Assembly: GCA_934757245.1 (NCBI GenBank)
Contig: CAKVLH010000005.1
Coordinates: forward strand, 1-64,000
Direction of reading: 5' to 3'
DNA: 64,000 nucleotides
Source of the DNA: an uncultured Candidatus Melainabacteria bacterium
GTDB taxonomy: Bacteria > Cyanobacteriota > Vampirovibrionia > Gastranaerophilales > Gastranaerophilaceae
Position numbers and translations under genes: made by a program. Shown one piece after another: positions 52,147 to 61,429 of this stretch. Position 1 is the stretch's first letter. The number at the start of each line of letters is the position of its first letter. Under the pieces are notes generated by a model. The model searched no databases. It was not told the origin of the DNA and worked only from the letters and a program-made list of their open reading frames with translations.

Positions 52147-52793
52147 TAAACCAATTTCTCCTTTAATGCTTTTAGTGCAGCTTGCAATCTGTCATCAACT
52201 TCCAATTTTTGCAGAATACTTGCAACATGTGCTTTTGTAGTATTAATACTTACAAATAACTCTTTTGCAATCTCGATATTGCTATAGCCTTCTGTTATAA
52301 GTTTTAAAATCTGAGTTTCGCGACTGGTTAAACCGTAATTTCTTTCCGGTTTTGGTGCAATTGTTTCTTGAACTTTAGTAGCTGCTTCCAATACAATATG
52401 TGAAATTGAGGGATCAAACCAGGCTGCACCATCCAAAACGGATTGCACAACTTGAATCAAGCGTTTTGGATTAATTTCCTTTGAACAATAAGCATTGGCA
52501 CCCGCTTTCAAGCTGTTTAAAACTTCTTGTTCATCATTGTGAGAAGTCAAAACAACAATCTTAATATCTTTGTTTAACGCTTTAACCTTTTTGGTAGCTT
52601 CAATTCCGTCCATGCCGGGTAAACCCAAATCCATAATGATAAGATTTATTTCGTTATTTGAAGCAATTTCTAAACCGGTTTCCGCTGATTCTGCTTCAAA
52701 AATTTGGTCAATAAAATCGCAACTTTCGAAAGCGGTCTTCAAACCGAATCTTGTAAGTTCATGATCTTCTACGATTAAAATATTACTCTTCAT
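52146..52793 (-). CDS. NarL/FixJ-family response regulator
   Basis: 215 aa. Receiver with NILIVEDHELTRFGLKTAFE, phospho-Asp in LIIMDLGLPGMDGIE and Lys in AYCSKEINPKRLIQV. The C-terminal HTH reads LTSRETQILKLITEGYSNIE and NTTKAHVASILQKLEVDDRL. Its start overlaps the end of the TPR gene by 11 bp. As with its neighbour, no cognate kinase gene is in view, so the pair may answer to kinases encoded elsewhere or to the HD-GYP protein through c-di-GMP. Confidence 0.92.
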   Translation of the reverse strand: MKSNILIVEDHELTRFGLKTAFESCDFIDQIFEAESAETGLEIASNNEINLIIMDLGLPGMDGIEATKKVKALNKDIKIVVLTSHNDEQEVLNSLKAGANAYCSKEINPKRLIQVVQSVLDGAAWFDPSISHIVLEAATKVQETIAPKPERNYGLTSRETQILKLITEGYSNIEIAKELFVSINTTKAHVASILQKLEVDDRLQAALKALKEKLV

Positions 52794-54300
52794 AAATACT
52801 GTGTCCCGGATTTATATCTGCCGCGTAATCTGAGTTTAGTCTTGAGCATCTGATTAGTGATTGTTGAGCAAGTTCATTATCCCCTTTTGCTCTAAGTACA
52901 AGACTAAGATAATAATAATATTTAAAATTATTTGCGTCAATATAATAAGAATTGTTTAGATAAGTTGTAGCCATATTAAAATTCTTATCTCTAATTGCCA
53001 TATTAGCTAAACCTAACCAAATATCATTGTTTGAGATATCAATTGATGCAACTCTAGGCATATAATAATCAGATTTTTGAGGGAAAACTTGTAAAGAATT
53101 TACAAGCAAATCTTCATCAAAATGGTTCTTTTTGAGTAATTTTTCGTAAATCTTTTTAGATTTCTTGTCTTTTTCCAGTGCTAAATAAGTTTTTGCCATA
53201 CCTACGGACGGTTCAATGTCATTTGTAAGTTTTTTAGCATGTTTGTAATACTTTAAAGAATCCTCGTATTTTCTGTTGTCGTAACTTACATTAGCAAGAG
53301 TCAGAGAAGCTAAATAGTTATTTTTATCTTCTCTAAATGCGCGTGAAGCGAATTCTTGAGCTTTTAAAGGTTCGTCGTTATCATAATAAATCTTACCTAA
53401 AAGTGAAAATACTAGCGGGCTGTATTGTTTAGCGTGCAAAACAGTTGATTGAAGAACTTTTGTTGCAAGCAAGCTTTTATCTTGCAAATGATAATAATAA
53501 GCCAAATGATAATCCTTCAATGCTTCTGCTTTTGCGGTTCTATAAAGCACATATTCTTCAATAGCTTTAACTTTTCTTTGGAAGTCTACTGTTTTAAAAT
53601 CTGCTTTTTTAATTTTTGCCAAAACTTTTAACGCTTGTGCGGATTTATTAGAATCAGCTAAGATTTTAGCTTTCAATGCCAAATAATTTATGTTTACATC
53701 GTTTTCAACAAGTGCATTATTAATATATTTTAATGCTAATGGTAAATTATTGGACTTATAATAACCGAGTGCAATTAGATAATTCTTGTAATCACTTTCT
53801 TCTGCTTGGTTTGAATTCAACAATTCCGAAGTTGTTTCAATTGCCATATTGTTGTACATGATATTTGAATAAGCGTCTGCCAAGTATACAACATCTTTAG
53901 GATTAACCATTGCAGAAGGATAATAATATTTTTTGATATCGCTTACATAAGATGAAGTAAAACCGTTATCATCAAGTTTTGCAATTAACGCGTCCGAAAG
54001 GTCGAAGAAACCGTATTCAGCCATTTTCATTCCATAAACAAGAAAAACGTAATCATCATGTGAAGCTCTTTGTATTAAGTCGTTAAAATCGTCATAAGAA
54101 GCTTTTACGTTACTTTGCGCAAAGCGATTTTCGGCAGATGCGTATTTTGCTTTTACAAAGTTATCTTTAATTACCATATCCATATTGGCAACTGTCGTTT
54201 CTGCCTTGATTTTCAAAGGCTTAACAGTTTCCGCCTGCGCAACAATCGGCGTTGACAATATTAATGCTGTAACTAAAAACTCTTTTAATATCTTATTCAT
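52783..54300 (-). CDS. Exported TPR-repeat protein
   Basis: 505 aa. Signal peptide MNKILKEFLVTALILSTPIV AQA. The rest is a tetratricopeptide solenoid of roughly ten units (for example VFSLLGKIYYDNDEPLKAQE, ASLTLANVSYDNRKYEDSLK, YYLSLVLRAKGDNELAQQSL). It is likely periplasmic and binds protein partners; no enzyme domain. It overlaps the HD-GYP gene by 8 bp and the NarL gene by 11 bp, so it probably works in the same signalling unit. Confidence 0.85.
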   Translation of the reverse strand: MNKILKEFLVTALILSTPIVAQAETVKPLKIKAETTVANMDMVIKDNFVKAKYASAENRFAQSNVKASYDDFNDLIQRASHDDYVFLVYGMKMAEYGFFDLSDALIAKLDDNGFTSSYVSDIKKYYYPSAMVNPKDVVYLADAYSNIMYNNMAIETTSELLNSNQAEESDYKNYLIALGYYKSNNLPLALKYINNALVENDVNINYLALKAKILADSNKSAQALKVLAKIKKADFKTVDFQRKVKAIEEYVLYRTAKAEALKDYHLAYYYHLQDKSLLATKVLQSTVLHAKQYSPLVFSLLGKIYYDNDEPLKAQEFASRAFREDKNNYLASLTLANVSYDNRKYEDSLKYYKHAKKLTNDIEPSVGMAKTYLALEKDKKSKKIYEKLLKKNHFDEDLLVNSLQVFPQKSDYYMPRVASIDISNNDIWLGLANMAIRDKNFNMATTYLNNSYYIDANNFKYYYYLSLVLRAKGDNELAQQSLIRCSRLNSDYAADINPGHSIYEE

Positions 54301-55960
54301 GCTCTGTATCTACACCTACATAGTATTTATTAAACACTTCTAACAACTTGTTACTACAATTATTTACTATTGAGTAATATAAATCAAGTAGGTTGTACTT
54401 ATCTAAAGTTTCCATGTCTTCATCTGATATCGTCAAATGATTTTCAGTACAAAATACCTTTACAATTTTACTCAATTTTATAGCTAAAAACTTTTCAACA
54501 ACAAGCGGGTCAAAATGTGAGCCTGCACCGTTTTTAATAATATCAATAACTTTTTCAATCGGCATTTTATCACGATAATGTCTTTTAGAGGTTATCGCAT
54601 CAAACACGTCTGATACTGCCAAAATTCTTCCGCCAAATGGAATTTCTTCACCTTTTAAATGTCTGTAATAGCCTGTTCCGTCAAATTTTTCATGGTGAGA
54701 ACAAGCAATTTCAGTAATTTGTTGAAAATCTTTTGACATGTGAATTTTTTCTAAAATGTGATGCGTAATTTCAACGTGCTGTTGAATGTGCTTGTATTCT
54801 TCCGGGGTAAGTTTTCCTTCTTTTTGCAAAACTGAATCTCTGATACCGATTTTGCCGATATCATGCAAAGCTGCAGCTTTTTCTAAGATATACAAATCAT
54901 TCTTTTCCATGCCAAACTCTTGTGCAATTAAAGATGCAAACATTTTAACTCTAGAAGAATGGCCTGAAGTAATCTTGTCGCGTGCATCAATAGATGTTGC
55001 AAGTGTTTCAATAAAGCTATCCAATACAACTTTTTGTTCTTCAAGCAGTTTTCTTTGTTTTTCGAAAAGCTGAGCGTTTTCTAATGAAATACCGGCGCTT
55101 GAAGCAATAGCTACAAGCAAATCTTCATCGTCCGGCGTGAAATATTCATCAAACTTATTAATAACTTGAAAAACACCAATGATTTCTTGGTTAAAGTTTT
55201 TTATCGGAATACAAAGAATTGTTTTTGTTCTATAGCCTGTTTTCTTGTCAACTTCAGGATTAAAGCGCTTGTCATTGTACGCATCCTTAATGTTAATTGT
55301 TTCACCTGTTTGAACAACATGACCTGCAATACCTTTATCAGCCGAAATTCTTAATTCTTTTGTATCTAAACCTGTTGCTACCTTTGAATAGAGTTCGTTA
55401 TTTTCTTTATCATAAAGGAAAATTGTACATCTATCAGCATTCATTGCAGTTTTTGTTTCTTCTGCAATTGTTTTGATTAGTAAATCAATATTTTTTTCTG
55501 CCGCAACTGCTTGACCAATATTTACAAGAGCAATTAGAGGGTCTTTTGTTTGGTTGTGGTTTGTGTAATGGCTTACAGCAGGGCATTTTAAAAGTGAATT
55601 CAATTTTTCAAAAAAATCTGTTTTTTGATTTTTAATAGAAAGTTTACGTGCTTTGTTATAATTTATCGCATATAAAGCTGTGCTTTTTTCTGAAAAATTG
55701 ATATATCCTAGAATCATTTCATGCAAAATTTTTGTAATAGGGTCGCTGGATTGTTCAACAAGAAAAGCTGTATCGTTCATGAATTGATAAAAACTATCAT
55801 AGTCTTTTTTTAAGAATGCGCCTAAAGCTAAAAGACTGAAACAAATTGCCGTGTCGTCGTGGTAGATGTCTTTGTGCTTCTCAATTCGTTCTTTTACTTC
55901 GTCATACTTGTTGTTTAGTATTTCAGAAACTGACTCATAAATAAAATTTTCTAAAGTCAT
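54293..55960 (-). CDS. GAF / HD-GYP protein (probable c-di-GMP phosphodiesterase)
   Basis: 555 aa, no membrane helix. Residues 1-120 form an unassigned helical region. Residues about 130-275 are a GAF domain (AEETKTAMNADRCTIFLYDK, GIAGHVVQTGETINIKDAYN). Residues about 310-480 are HD-GYP with ALHDIGKIGI, ACSHHEKFDGTGYYRHLKGE and DVFDAITSKRHYRDKM, so the HD and GYP signatures are intact. It should hydrolyse c-di-GMP, controlled by a ligand or light/oxygen signal on the GAF. GAGAGGG precedes the ATG. Head of the four-gene signalling operon. Confidence 0.92.
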   Translation of the reverse strand: MTLENFIYESVSEILNNKYDEVKERIEKHKDIYHDDTAICFSLLALGAFLKKDYDSFYQFMNDTAFLVEQSSDPITKILHEMILGYINFSEKSTALYAINYNKARKLSIKNQKTDFFEKLNSLLKCPAVSHYTNHNQTKDPLIALVNIGQAVAAEKNIDLLIKTIAEETKTAMNADRCTIFLYDKENNELYSKVATGLDTKELRISADKGIAGHVVQTGETINIKDAYNDKRFNPEVDKKTGYRTKTILCIPIKNFNQEIIGVFQVINKFDEYFTPDDEDLLVAIASSAGISLENAQLFEKQRKLLEEQKVVLDSFIETLATSIDARDKITSGHSSRVKMFASLIAQEFGMEKNDLYILEKAAALHDIGKIGIRDSVLQKEGKLTPEEYKHIQQHVEITHHILEKIHMSKDFQQITEIACSHHEKFDGTGYYRHLKGEEIPFGGRILAVSDVFDAITSKRHYRDKMPIEKVIDIIKNGAGSHFDPLVVEKFLAIKLSKIVKVFCTENHLTISDEDMETLDKYNLLDLYYSIVNNCSNKLLEVFNKYYVGVDTEHE

Positions 55961-56072
55961 TCCAACCCTCTCTTGTTTATTTTATAATACTATAAAATGG
56001 CGTTATATGACAAGAGGGATGATTAATCTAAGCTATATTGCGCCAAGTTATTGCGAGGAACGAACGCAACTT

Positions 56073-56144
56073 CCCCTCACCCCTTGAGGGAGAGGGTAGA
56101 ATTTCAAGTTGAGCTTTGCGAAACTTAGAAATTCTGGTGAGGGG
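56073..56144. repeat. Dispersed palindromic repeat, copy 2
   Basis: CCCCTCACCCCTTGAGGGAG then AGAATTTCAAGTTGAG, CGAAACTTAGAAATTC and GGTGAGGGG. Matches 1276-1359 in order and words. Confidence 0.7.
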
Positions 56145-56170
56145 TTAAATAATCTTACAAAGAGGATTTT

Positions 56171-56851
56171 ATGAATAAAATTTCAATTCTAATACCTGTA
56201 TACAATGAAAGAAATACACTTCTGGAAATTTTAAAACAAGTAGAAGCAGTAGATTTTGGTTTGGAAAAAGAAATTATCCTAATTGATGATTATTCTACAG
56301 ATGGTACCAAAGATATATATAAAGATTTGCCGTATAAAATTCTTTATCATGAAAAAAATATGGGAAAAGGCGCAGCTTTGCGCACTGGCTTTAATGCTGC
56401 AACCGGTGATATTATAATAATTCAGGATGCGGATTTAGAATACAATCCTGCAGATTATAAACCGCTGGTAGATTTGATAAAAAATAACGAGGCGGACGTT
56501 GTTTACGGTTCACGCTTAGCAGACACAAGAAATCAAGGTAAATTTTTGTTATTAAGTTATCTGGCAAATGTAACGCTTTCTTTTATGACAAGGATTCTTT
56601 ACGGCACATTTTTAACTGATATGGAAACCTGTTACAAGGCTTTTCGCGCCGATTTTATAAAAGGTATAACAATAGAATCAAATCGTTTTGATTTTGAGCC
56701 TGAAATAACAGCAAAGATTTTGAAAAAGAATGCACGTTTTAGAGAAATTCCGATTTCTTATAATGCACGCCAAGAAAGTGAAGGTAAAAAAATCACTTGG
56801 AAGGATGGCGTGCAAGCAATTTTTACTCTTTTAAAGTATAGATTTAAATAG
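56171..56851 (+). CDS. GT2 family glycosyltransferase (DPM1-like)
   Basis: 226 aa. GT2 core: [61 protein letters not shown] and YGSRLAD. The acceptor region has [16 protein letters not shown]. No C-terminal membrane helix, so it is the short dolichyl/polyprenyl-phosphate mannose synthase-like form. AAAGAGGATTTT precedes the ATG. The next gene begins 22 bp later with a weak TTG start and may be co-transcribed. Confidence 0.88.
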   Translation: MNKISILIPVYNERNTLLEILKQVEAVDFGLEKEIILIDDYSTDGTKDIYKDLPYKILYHEKNMGKGAALRTGFNAATGDIIIIQDADLEYNPADYKPLVDLIKNNEADVVYGSRLADTRNQGKFLLLSYLANVTLSFMTRILYGTFLTDMETCYKAFRADFIKGITIESNRFDFEPEITAKILKKNARFREIPISYNARQESEGKKITWKDGVQAIFTLLKYRFK

Positions 56852-56872
56852 TTCAATTCGTGGAGAGAAATT

Positions 56873-57769
56873 TTGATTTCAAGCGAGAAAAAAAGAAGAA
56901 TTGGTTTATCTTATGGTGCATTTGCAGCTGCAAGCTACGGCACAAATCCGCTTTTTGCACTGCCTCTGTACACAGCAGGAATAGGAGTAAACTCTGTTTT
57001 ATTTTATAGATACGCAATCGCTCTTATTTTGTATGGCTTGTGGTTAAAATTCGTCAAAAAAATCAATTTTAAAATTTCGCTTCCAGAAGGTTTTGTATTG
57101 CTGATTCTAGGACTATTTTTTTCACTATCGTCGTATACACTTTTTGACGCGTTTAAATACATTGAAGCCGGAATTGCGTGTACTATTTTATTTATATATC
57201 CTGTTTTAGTCGCAATAATCATGGCAATATTTTTTAATGAAAAAATTACCAAAACAGTTATTGCTTCAATTTCTTTGATTTCAGTAGGTATAACTCTTTT
57301 GTATCATGGAAAAGAAGGTGCAACGCTTAATTTACATGGAGTTTTAATTGTGCTTTTATCAGCACTTTTATATTCGCTATATATTGTCGGAGTTAAGAAT
57401 ATTAAACTAATAAGACACATGAATAGCGCAAAAATGACATTCTATGTAATGCTATTTGGTTTAATTGTTTATATCACTAATTTGAATTTCTGTACACAAT
57501 TGCAACCACTTACCTCTCCGCACTTGTGGCTTTATGCGTTAGGATTGGCATTATTCCCAACTATTATCTCTATCGAAACAATTAATATAGCAATAAAACT
57601 AATCGGCTCAACAACGACAGCCATTTTAGGCTCATTAGAACCTTTGACTGCATTATTCTTTGGAGTTGTGATTTTTCACGAACAATTGACTGTAAGAATA
57701 ATGATTGGTATTGTGGCTATTTTATGTGGCGTTATTTTAATTATTAAACGAAAAAGAGAATGTCGTTAA
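56873..57769 (+). CDS. EamA-family (DMT) transporter
   Basis: 298 aa with ten membrane helices arranged as two EamA repeats (GLSYGAFAAASYGTNPLFAL ... ; LHGVLIVLLSALLYSLYIVG ...). Conserved end: LGSLEPLTALFFGVVIFHEQ. Permease of drug/metabolite type with unknown substrate. The start is a TTG preceded by GTGGAGAG; no ATG fits before the first helix. It converges on and overlaps the asparaginase gene by 4 bp. Confidence 0.88.
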   Translation: MISSEKKRRIGLSYGAFAAASYGTNPLFALPLYTAGIGVNSVLFYRYAIALILYGLWLKFVKKINFKISLPEGFVLLILGLFFSLSSYTLFDAFKYIEAGIACTILFIYPVLVAIIMAIFFNEKITKTVIASISLISVGITLLYHGKEGATLNLHGVLIVLLSALLYSLYIVGVKNIKLIRHMNSAKMTFYVMLFGLIVYITNLNFCTQLQPLTSPHLWLYALGLALFPTIISIETINIAIKLIGSTTTAILGSLEPLTALFFGVVIFHEQLTVRIMIGIVAILCGVILIIKRKRECR

Positions 57770-58659
57770 AGATTAACTTGTATATTGCCTACAACTTGTC
57801 CGTGCAAAGTTTTAATTGTTTTATCAAAATCTATAGTTGCCCAGTTTAAATTATTAATTAATTCTAAAACTGTAATACGTCTAGCTTCCATTGAACAATC
57901 GTTTATTTTTACTACAAATCCTTCTTTTGTTTTAATATTAAAAACAATACAAAGTCCGCCGGCACCAACTTTTGCAATCAAATTATCAGTTTTTTCAATA
58001 ATTTCTGTATCTAAACGATTTTCTCCGCCAAAAAAGTATGGATTATTTCTTATTGCTTGAATTATCGGAGTATAATTCAGAAGATTTTTATATCCTATTA
58101 ACATATTTTTTAACGGCATGCTTAAAATTGGAACACCACAACCATCAGTTGTTATAGGATAAGATTGTTCGACTTCACACATTTGATTAATTTTATCTCT
58201 AATTGCAATTTGTAATGGATGATTTGGCTTATCGTAAGTTGTCATATCCCAACCTTTTTTCTTACAAATCACAAGAAAACCAATATGTTTGCCTGAACAA
58301 TTGTTATGAATTGCAGTTGGTTTTTCGCCTCTAAGCAGCATTTTATCCTGCATACTTCTAGCAAGCGGAGCGTGCACTCCACATTTTAAAAGACTTTCAT
58401 CAATATCAAACTTTTCAAGAATTTGACGTGCAATTCTTATATGACATTCTTCGCCGGCATGCGAACCGCAACATAAAGCAAGTTCTTCAGAAGTTAAATC
58501 AATTCCATAATCAATGAGTAAAGTTGCTTGCAAAGGTTTGGCACAAGAGCGTAAATAATACGGAGAGGTTTCATATAGTTCTGAAGATAACATATAAAGC
58601 CCTTCATGGAATTCTTCAACCAAGCCGTCTCGAATATAATCTACGCGAAATTTGTTCAC
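57766..58659 (-). CDS. Asparaginase II family protein
   Basis: 297 aa. Starts with a GTG immediately after the stop of the upstream gene (TAAGTG), with AGGAAGAAAATTAA before it. Features of the thermolabile Rhizobium-type asparaginase: YLRSCAKPLQATLLIDYGI, CCGSHAGEECHIRIA, NNCSGKHIGFLVICK and VEQSYPITTDGCGVPILSMP. It would deaminate asparagine in the cytoplasm. Coupled to the MshEN-like gene. Confidence 0.88.
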   Translation of the reverse strand: MNKFRVDYIRDGLVEEFHEGLYMLSSELYETSPYYLRSCAKPLQATLLIDYGIDLTSEELALCCGSHAGEECHIRIARQILEKFDIDESLLKCGVHAPLARSMQDKMLLRGEKPTAIHNNCSGKHIGFLVICKKKGWDMTTYDKPNHPLQIAIRDKINQMCEVEQSYPITTDGCGVPILSMPLKNMLIGYKNLLNYTPIIQAIRNNPYFFGGENRLDTEIIEKTDNLIAKVGAGGLCIVFNIKTKEGFVVKINDCSMEARRITVLELINNLNWATIDFDKTIKTLHGQVVGNIQVNL

Positions 58660-59412
58660 TTAATTTTCTTCCTTGTGGTCTTTTATAAACGTAAGAAGAG
58701 CATCCATTTTTTGTTTCAAAATTTCATTTTCTTCTTTCAAACGAGTATTTTCAACCCTAATATCGTAGCTTTCTTTTTCAAGAGAAATTGAAGGAATATC
58801 GTCCGGATTAAGCGAAAATCGTTTTCCGGCTTCTTCTTTCATAAAAATAATACTCTTAACATCTTTTTCACGAACAAAGCCCATTTGAACCATAAGCTCT
58901 GCGATAAATACGTGTTTACCGGATTCATTCATTTCTTTTTGTTTATCAAGAACTTCGTCCAACTGCTCTATTGTCATTTTGCCTGCGCGGATAAAATATT
59001 CACCAGTTCTATATTTACCGGCAATAAATCCCGCAATTGCACTAACTAAATTAGGTACTTCATTAGAAAAGAAGCCTGAAGTTTTGCAAAAAGTAAACGC
59101 TTTTGCGACTTCTTCCATTGTAAAATTGTTTTCGATTGCAATCTCAATCAAAGACATGCCTTTTGAACAACAATTCATAAAAGCATAAATACTTTCATCA
59201 AATTTAGACTCTTTTGTTAAAAGTTCATTTTGACCTAAATCAGACAAAGCCGGCTTGTATATATGAAACAACTCACCTTCCGGCAAATCTAAGAACTCAT
59301 TACTCAAATACGTATTTAAATCATTTGATAAATTAAGAAAAATTGTCTGTTTAATCCAAAGAGGAAAAGCAAGCATTTTTTCCATAAAATCTATAAATAA
59401 GCTCTTACTCAT
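58660..59412 (-). CDS. Protein with MshEN/GspE-N-like domain and coiled coil
   Basis: 250 aa from the ATG at 59412, which follows AGAAGGATATATTTC; an upstream in-frame start lacks a ribosome site. The middle contains RTGEYFIRAGKMTIEQLDEV, KQKEMNESGKHVFIAELMVQ and MGFVREKDVKSI, the helical pattern of GspE N-terminal/MshEN domains, which in pilus and secretion ATPases bind c-di-GMP. The C-terminal 45 residues are a coiled coil. No ATPase domain follows. Gene order with asparaginase is puzzling. Confidence 0.7.
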   Translation of the reverse strand: MSKSLFIDFMEKMLAFPLWIKQTIFLNLSNDLNTYLSNEFLDLPEGELFHIYKPALSDLGQNELLTKESKFDESIYAFMNCCSKGMSLIEIAIENNFTMEEVAKAFTFCKTSGFFSNEVPNLVSAIAGFIAGKYRTGEYFIRAGKMTIEQLDEVLDKQKEMNESGKHVFIAELMVQMGFVREKDVKSIIFMKEEAGKRFSLNPDDIPSISLEKESYDIRVENTRLKEENEILKQKMDALLTFIKDHKEEN

Positions 59413-59507
59413 GAAATATATCCTTCTTTTATATGATAACCTCAAACAAATTATATCATAAGATAATAGTAAGTACATAGGAATAAATGCATTAAGGAAT
59501 TTTATAT

Positions 59508-59957
59508 ATGGGCATGGACGGTTTGTCTATCGCGAATACCGGCGCGGTTAAAGAATCCACTTCCGCAGAAATAGCCAGCAAAACAGAGCAGGCTATGCAG
59601 GCTGAGCAAGCCAACTCTAATCGACAAGTCAATGGACTTAGCGTAAATCAACGCGTGCGTGAAAAAGATGAAAGTGATGAACAAAACAAAAAACAAGGTA
59701 AAAATCCAACACAAGAAACTTTTGACGATGGATTAGTTGAACCAAAAGAACTTGAGGAAGATGATTCTTCCGATATAGAAAATATTGAAAATCCTAATAA
59801 AGATTTTTATGTTAAATTAAATGTAAAAGATGATATAATAGAATTATACGATAGCACTTCAAACAGATTAATTGAGACAATATCCGGTAATGAACTTGGA
59901 GAGTTAGTGCAAAAGCTCAATATGGCATCTGGAATATTCATAAATAAGAAGGTATAA
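59508..59957 (+). CDS. flaG: FlaG-like flagellar protein
   Basis: 149 aa. The N-terminal 100 residues are polar and acidic, probably disordered. The C-terminal part (DFYVKLNVKDDIIELYDSTS, NRLIETISGNELGELVQKLN) matches the FlaG domain. FlaG is found next to fliD/fliS and affects filament length. AAGGAATTTTATAT precedes the ATG. fliS starts right after its stop. No flagellin or fliD is in this window. Confidence 0.8.
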   Translation: MGMDGLSIANTGAVKESTSAEIASKTEQAMQAEQANSNRQVNGLSVNQRVREKDESDEQNKKQGKNPTQETFDDGLVEPKELEEDDSSDIENIENPNKDFYVKLNVKDDIIELYDSTSNRLIETISGNELGELVQKLNMASGIFINKKV

Positions 59958-60413
59958 ATGCCACCAGTAAATCCTTATAACAAATACATAAAACAATACC
60001 AAGCAAGCAATGTAAACACAGCAACGCCTGAAAAATTGATGATTATGCTTTTTGATGGTGCGTTACAATTTTTGCAAAAAGCCAAAACGGCAATTGCTGA
60101 GAAGAATTTAGTAGAGCGTTCTCAAAATATTGACGGTGCACGTAAAATCATAAGAGAGCTTATGCGAACAATTGATTTAGAAAATGGAAACGACGTTTCT
60201 AAACGGTTATTCAAGCTTTATAACAAAATGGCAATGAATCTTATTAAAGCAAATGTTCAGCGTAATGCAAATTTAATAGATGAAGTTATTGAAGACATCT
60301 CAAATATTCGTTGGGGATTTCAAAAAGCTATAGAAATTCAAAATGGTACTACAACGGTTGAAGATGCGATGAATGAACAAAATGCTCAAAATCAAAAGGA
60401 AGGTGGAGCATAA
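59958..60413 (+). CDS. fliS: Flagellin chaperone FliS
   Basis: 151 aa. Signatures: NPYNKYIKQYQASNVNTATP and EKLMIMLFDGALQFLQKAKT at the start, then GARKIIRELMRTIDLENGND. FliS binds the flagellin C-terminus in the cytoplasm and delivers it to the export gate. The last 25 residues are Gln/Asn-rich. Its start abuts flaG and its stop overlaps the next ATG by one base, a tight three-gene unit. Confidence 0.95.
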   Translation: MPPVNPYNKYIKQYQASNVNTATPEKLMIMLFDGALQFLQKAKTAIAEKNLVERSQNIDGARKIIRELMRTIDLENGNDVSKRLFKLYNKMAMNLIKANVQRNANLIDEVIEDISNIRWGFQKAIEIQNGTTTVEDAMNEQNAQNQKEGGA

Positions 60414-60787
60414 TGCAAGACGAACAACAATTTGAACAATTAATGCTTCAATATAACCAACTTAAAAACGGCTCGGAAGATATTGCCAGAATGATAGCAA
60501 AAGAAGATTTTGACAGCGCAATTACTATGATTAAAAACCGTGAGCAACTATTTTTGAGCTGTAAATGCATGCGCAACTATCTAGAACTTACTCCTGTCCA
60601 ACAAAAACAAGCAGATGAAATTCTTGAAGAAATTAGAAATTTAGAAATGCAAAACATTAAAACACTTCAAAAAAACATGGATGAAGTTCAAACAGAACTC
60701 AAGAAAACTCAACAATCACAGAAATTTCAACAAGCTTATGAAAATACTGATGAGCTTTCCGGAAGTATTGTAAACATTCAAGAATAA
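60413..60787 (+). CDS. FliT-like putative flagellar chaperone
   Basis: 124 aa, entirely helical and charged (LMLQYNQLKNGSEDIARMIA, DFDSAITMIKNREQLF). Position after fliS, size and helix content match FliT-type export chaperones, but sequence similarity is weak by eye. The ATG overlaps the fliS stop (TAATG). Other options are a FlgN-like protein. Confidence 0.55.
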   Translation: MQDEQQFEQLMLQYNQLKNGSEDIARMIAKEDFDSAITMIKNREQLFLSCKCMRNYLELTPVQQKQADEILEEIRNLEMQNIKTLQKNMDEVQTELKKTQQSQKFQQAYENTDELSGSIVNIQE

Positions 60788-60812
60788 ATTAGATTTTCGC
60801 CGGATAATAGGA

Positions 60813-60840
60813 TGTAGGTTGGGCTTTCAGCCCAACAAAA
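60813..60840. repeat. Short hairpin repeat
   Basis: TGTAGGTTGGGCTTTCAGCCCAACAAAA, essentially identical to 6273-6300; possible terminator for the flagellar unit. Confidence 0.75.
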
Positions 60841-60971
60841 AACTGAAATTCACCCGAAACAGGCTTATCATAAATCTTGTAGGCTTAATCCAAAAAGTCG
60901 TTGATTTTTTATACTTTTTGTGCTGTTGGTCTAAAAGCTAGATATATAAAGTATTTTGAAGAAAAAAAGAC

Positions 60972-60999
60972 TTGCATTATAGTCTGGAGTTTGTATAAT
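60972..60999 (+). promoter_or_regulatory. Sigma-70-like promoter of the HU gene
   Basis: TTGCAT, 16-nt spacer, TATAAT. The ATG is 33 nt downstream and is preceded by AAAGGAG, so this gene has a normal leader. Confidence 0.75.
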
Positions 61000-61032
61000 A
61001 GAATTTGTAAATAGAAGAAAGGAGTTTTAACA

Positions 61033-61311
61033 ATGAACAAAGAAGAATTAGTACAAGAAATTTCAAAGAAATCTAAAGTTACTCAAAAAGAAGCTAACGA
61101 AGTATTATCAGCTTTAATCGAAACAGTACAAAAAACAGTTTCTAAAGGTAAAAAAGTTACTCTAGTTGGTTTTGGTACTTTCGAACCTCGCAAGAGAGCT
61201 GCTAGAAACGGCAGAAACCCACAAACTGGTAAGGAAATCAAAATTCCTGCTAAAACAGTTCCTGTATTCTCAGCTGGTAAGAAATTCAAAGAAGTTGTTA
61301 ACGGTAAGTAA
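61033..61311 (+). CDS. hup: HU-type DNA-binding protein
   Basis: 92 aa. Starts MNKEELVQEISKKSKVTQKE and has the DNA-binding arm signature GFGTFEPRKRAARNGRNPQT, then GKEIKIPAKTVPVFSAGKKF. Dimeric nucleoid protein that bends DNA. Strong promoter, strong ribosome site and terminator suggest high expression. Confidence 0.96.
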   Translation: MNKEELVQEISKKSKVTQKEANEVLSALIETVQKTVSKGKKVTLVGFGTFEPRKRAARNGRNPQTGKEIKIPAKTVPVFSAGKKFKEVVNGK

Positions 61312-61336
61312 TTAACGACTTTTGAGAAAATTTTGA

Positions 61337-61366
61337 AATAGACGTCTTTTCAAGACGTCTATTTTT
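61337..61366 (+). terminator. Terminator of the HU gene
   Basis: Stem AAATAGACGTCTT / AAGACGTCTATTT followed by TTTT. Confidence 0.85.
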
Positions 61367-61371
61367 TACTT

Positions 61372-61406
61372 AAAAACGGGCAAAGTGCAAAGCACTTTGC
61401 CCGTTC
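61372..61406 (-). terminator. Terminator of the M48-like gene
   Basis: Stem ACGGGCAAAGTGC / GCACTTTGCCCGT, loop AAA, followed on the minus strand by TTTTTA. Confidence 0.85.
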
Positions 61407-61429
61407 TAAAAAATTTAAAATATTTAAAA

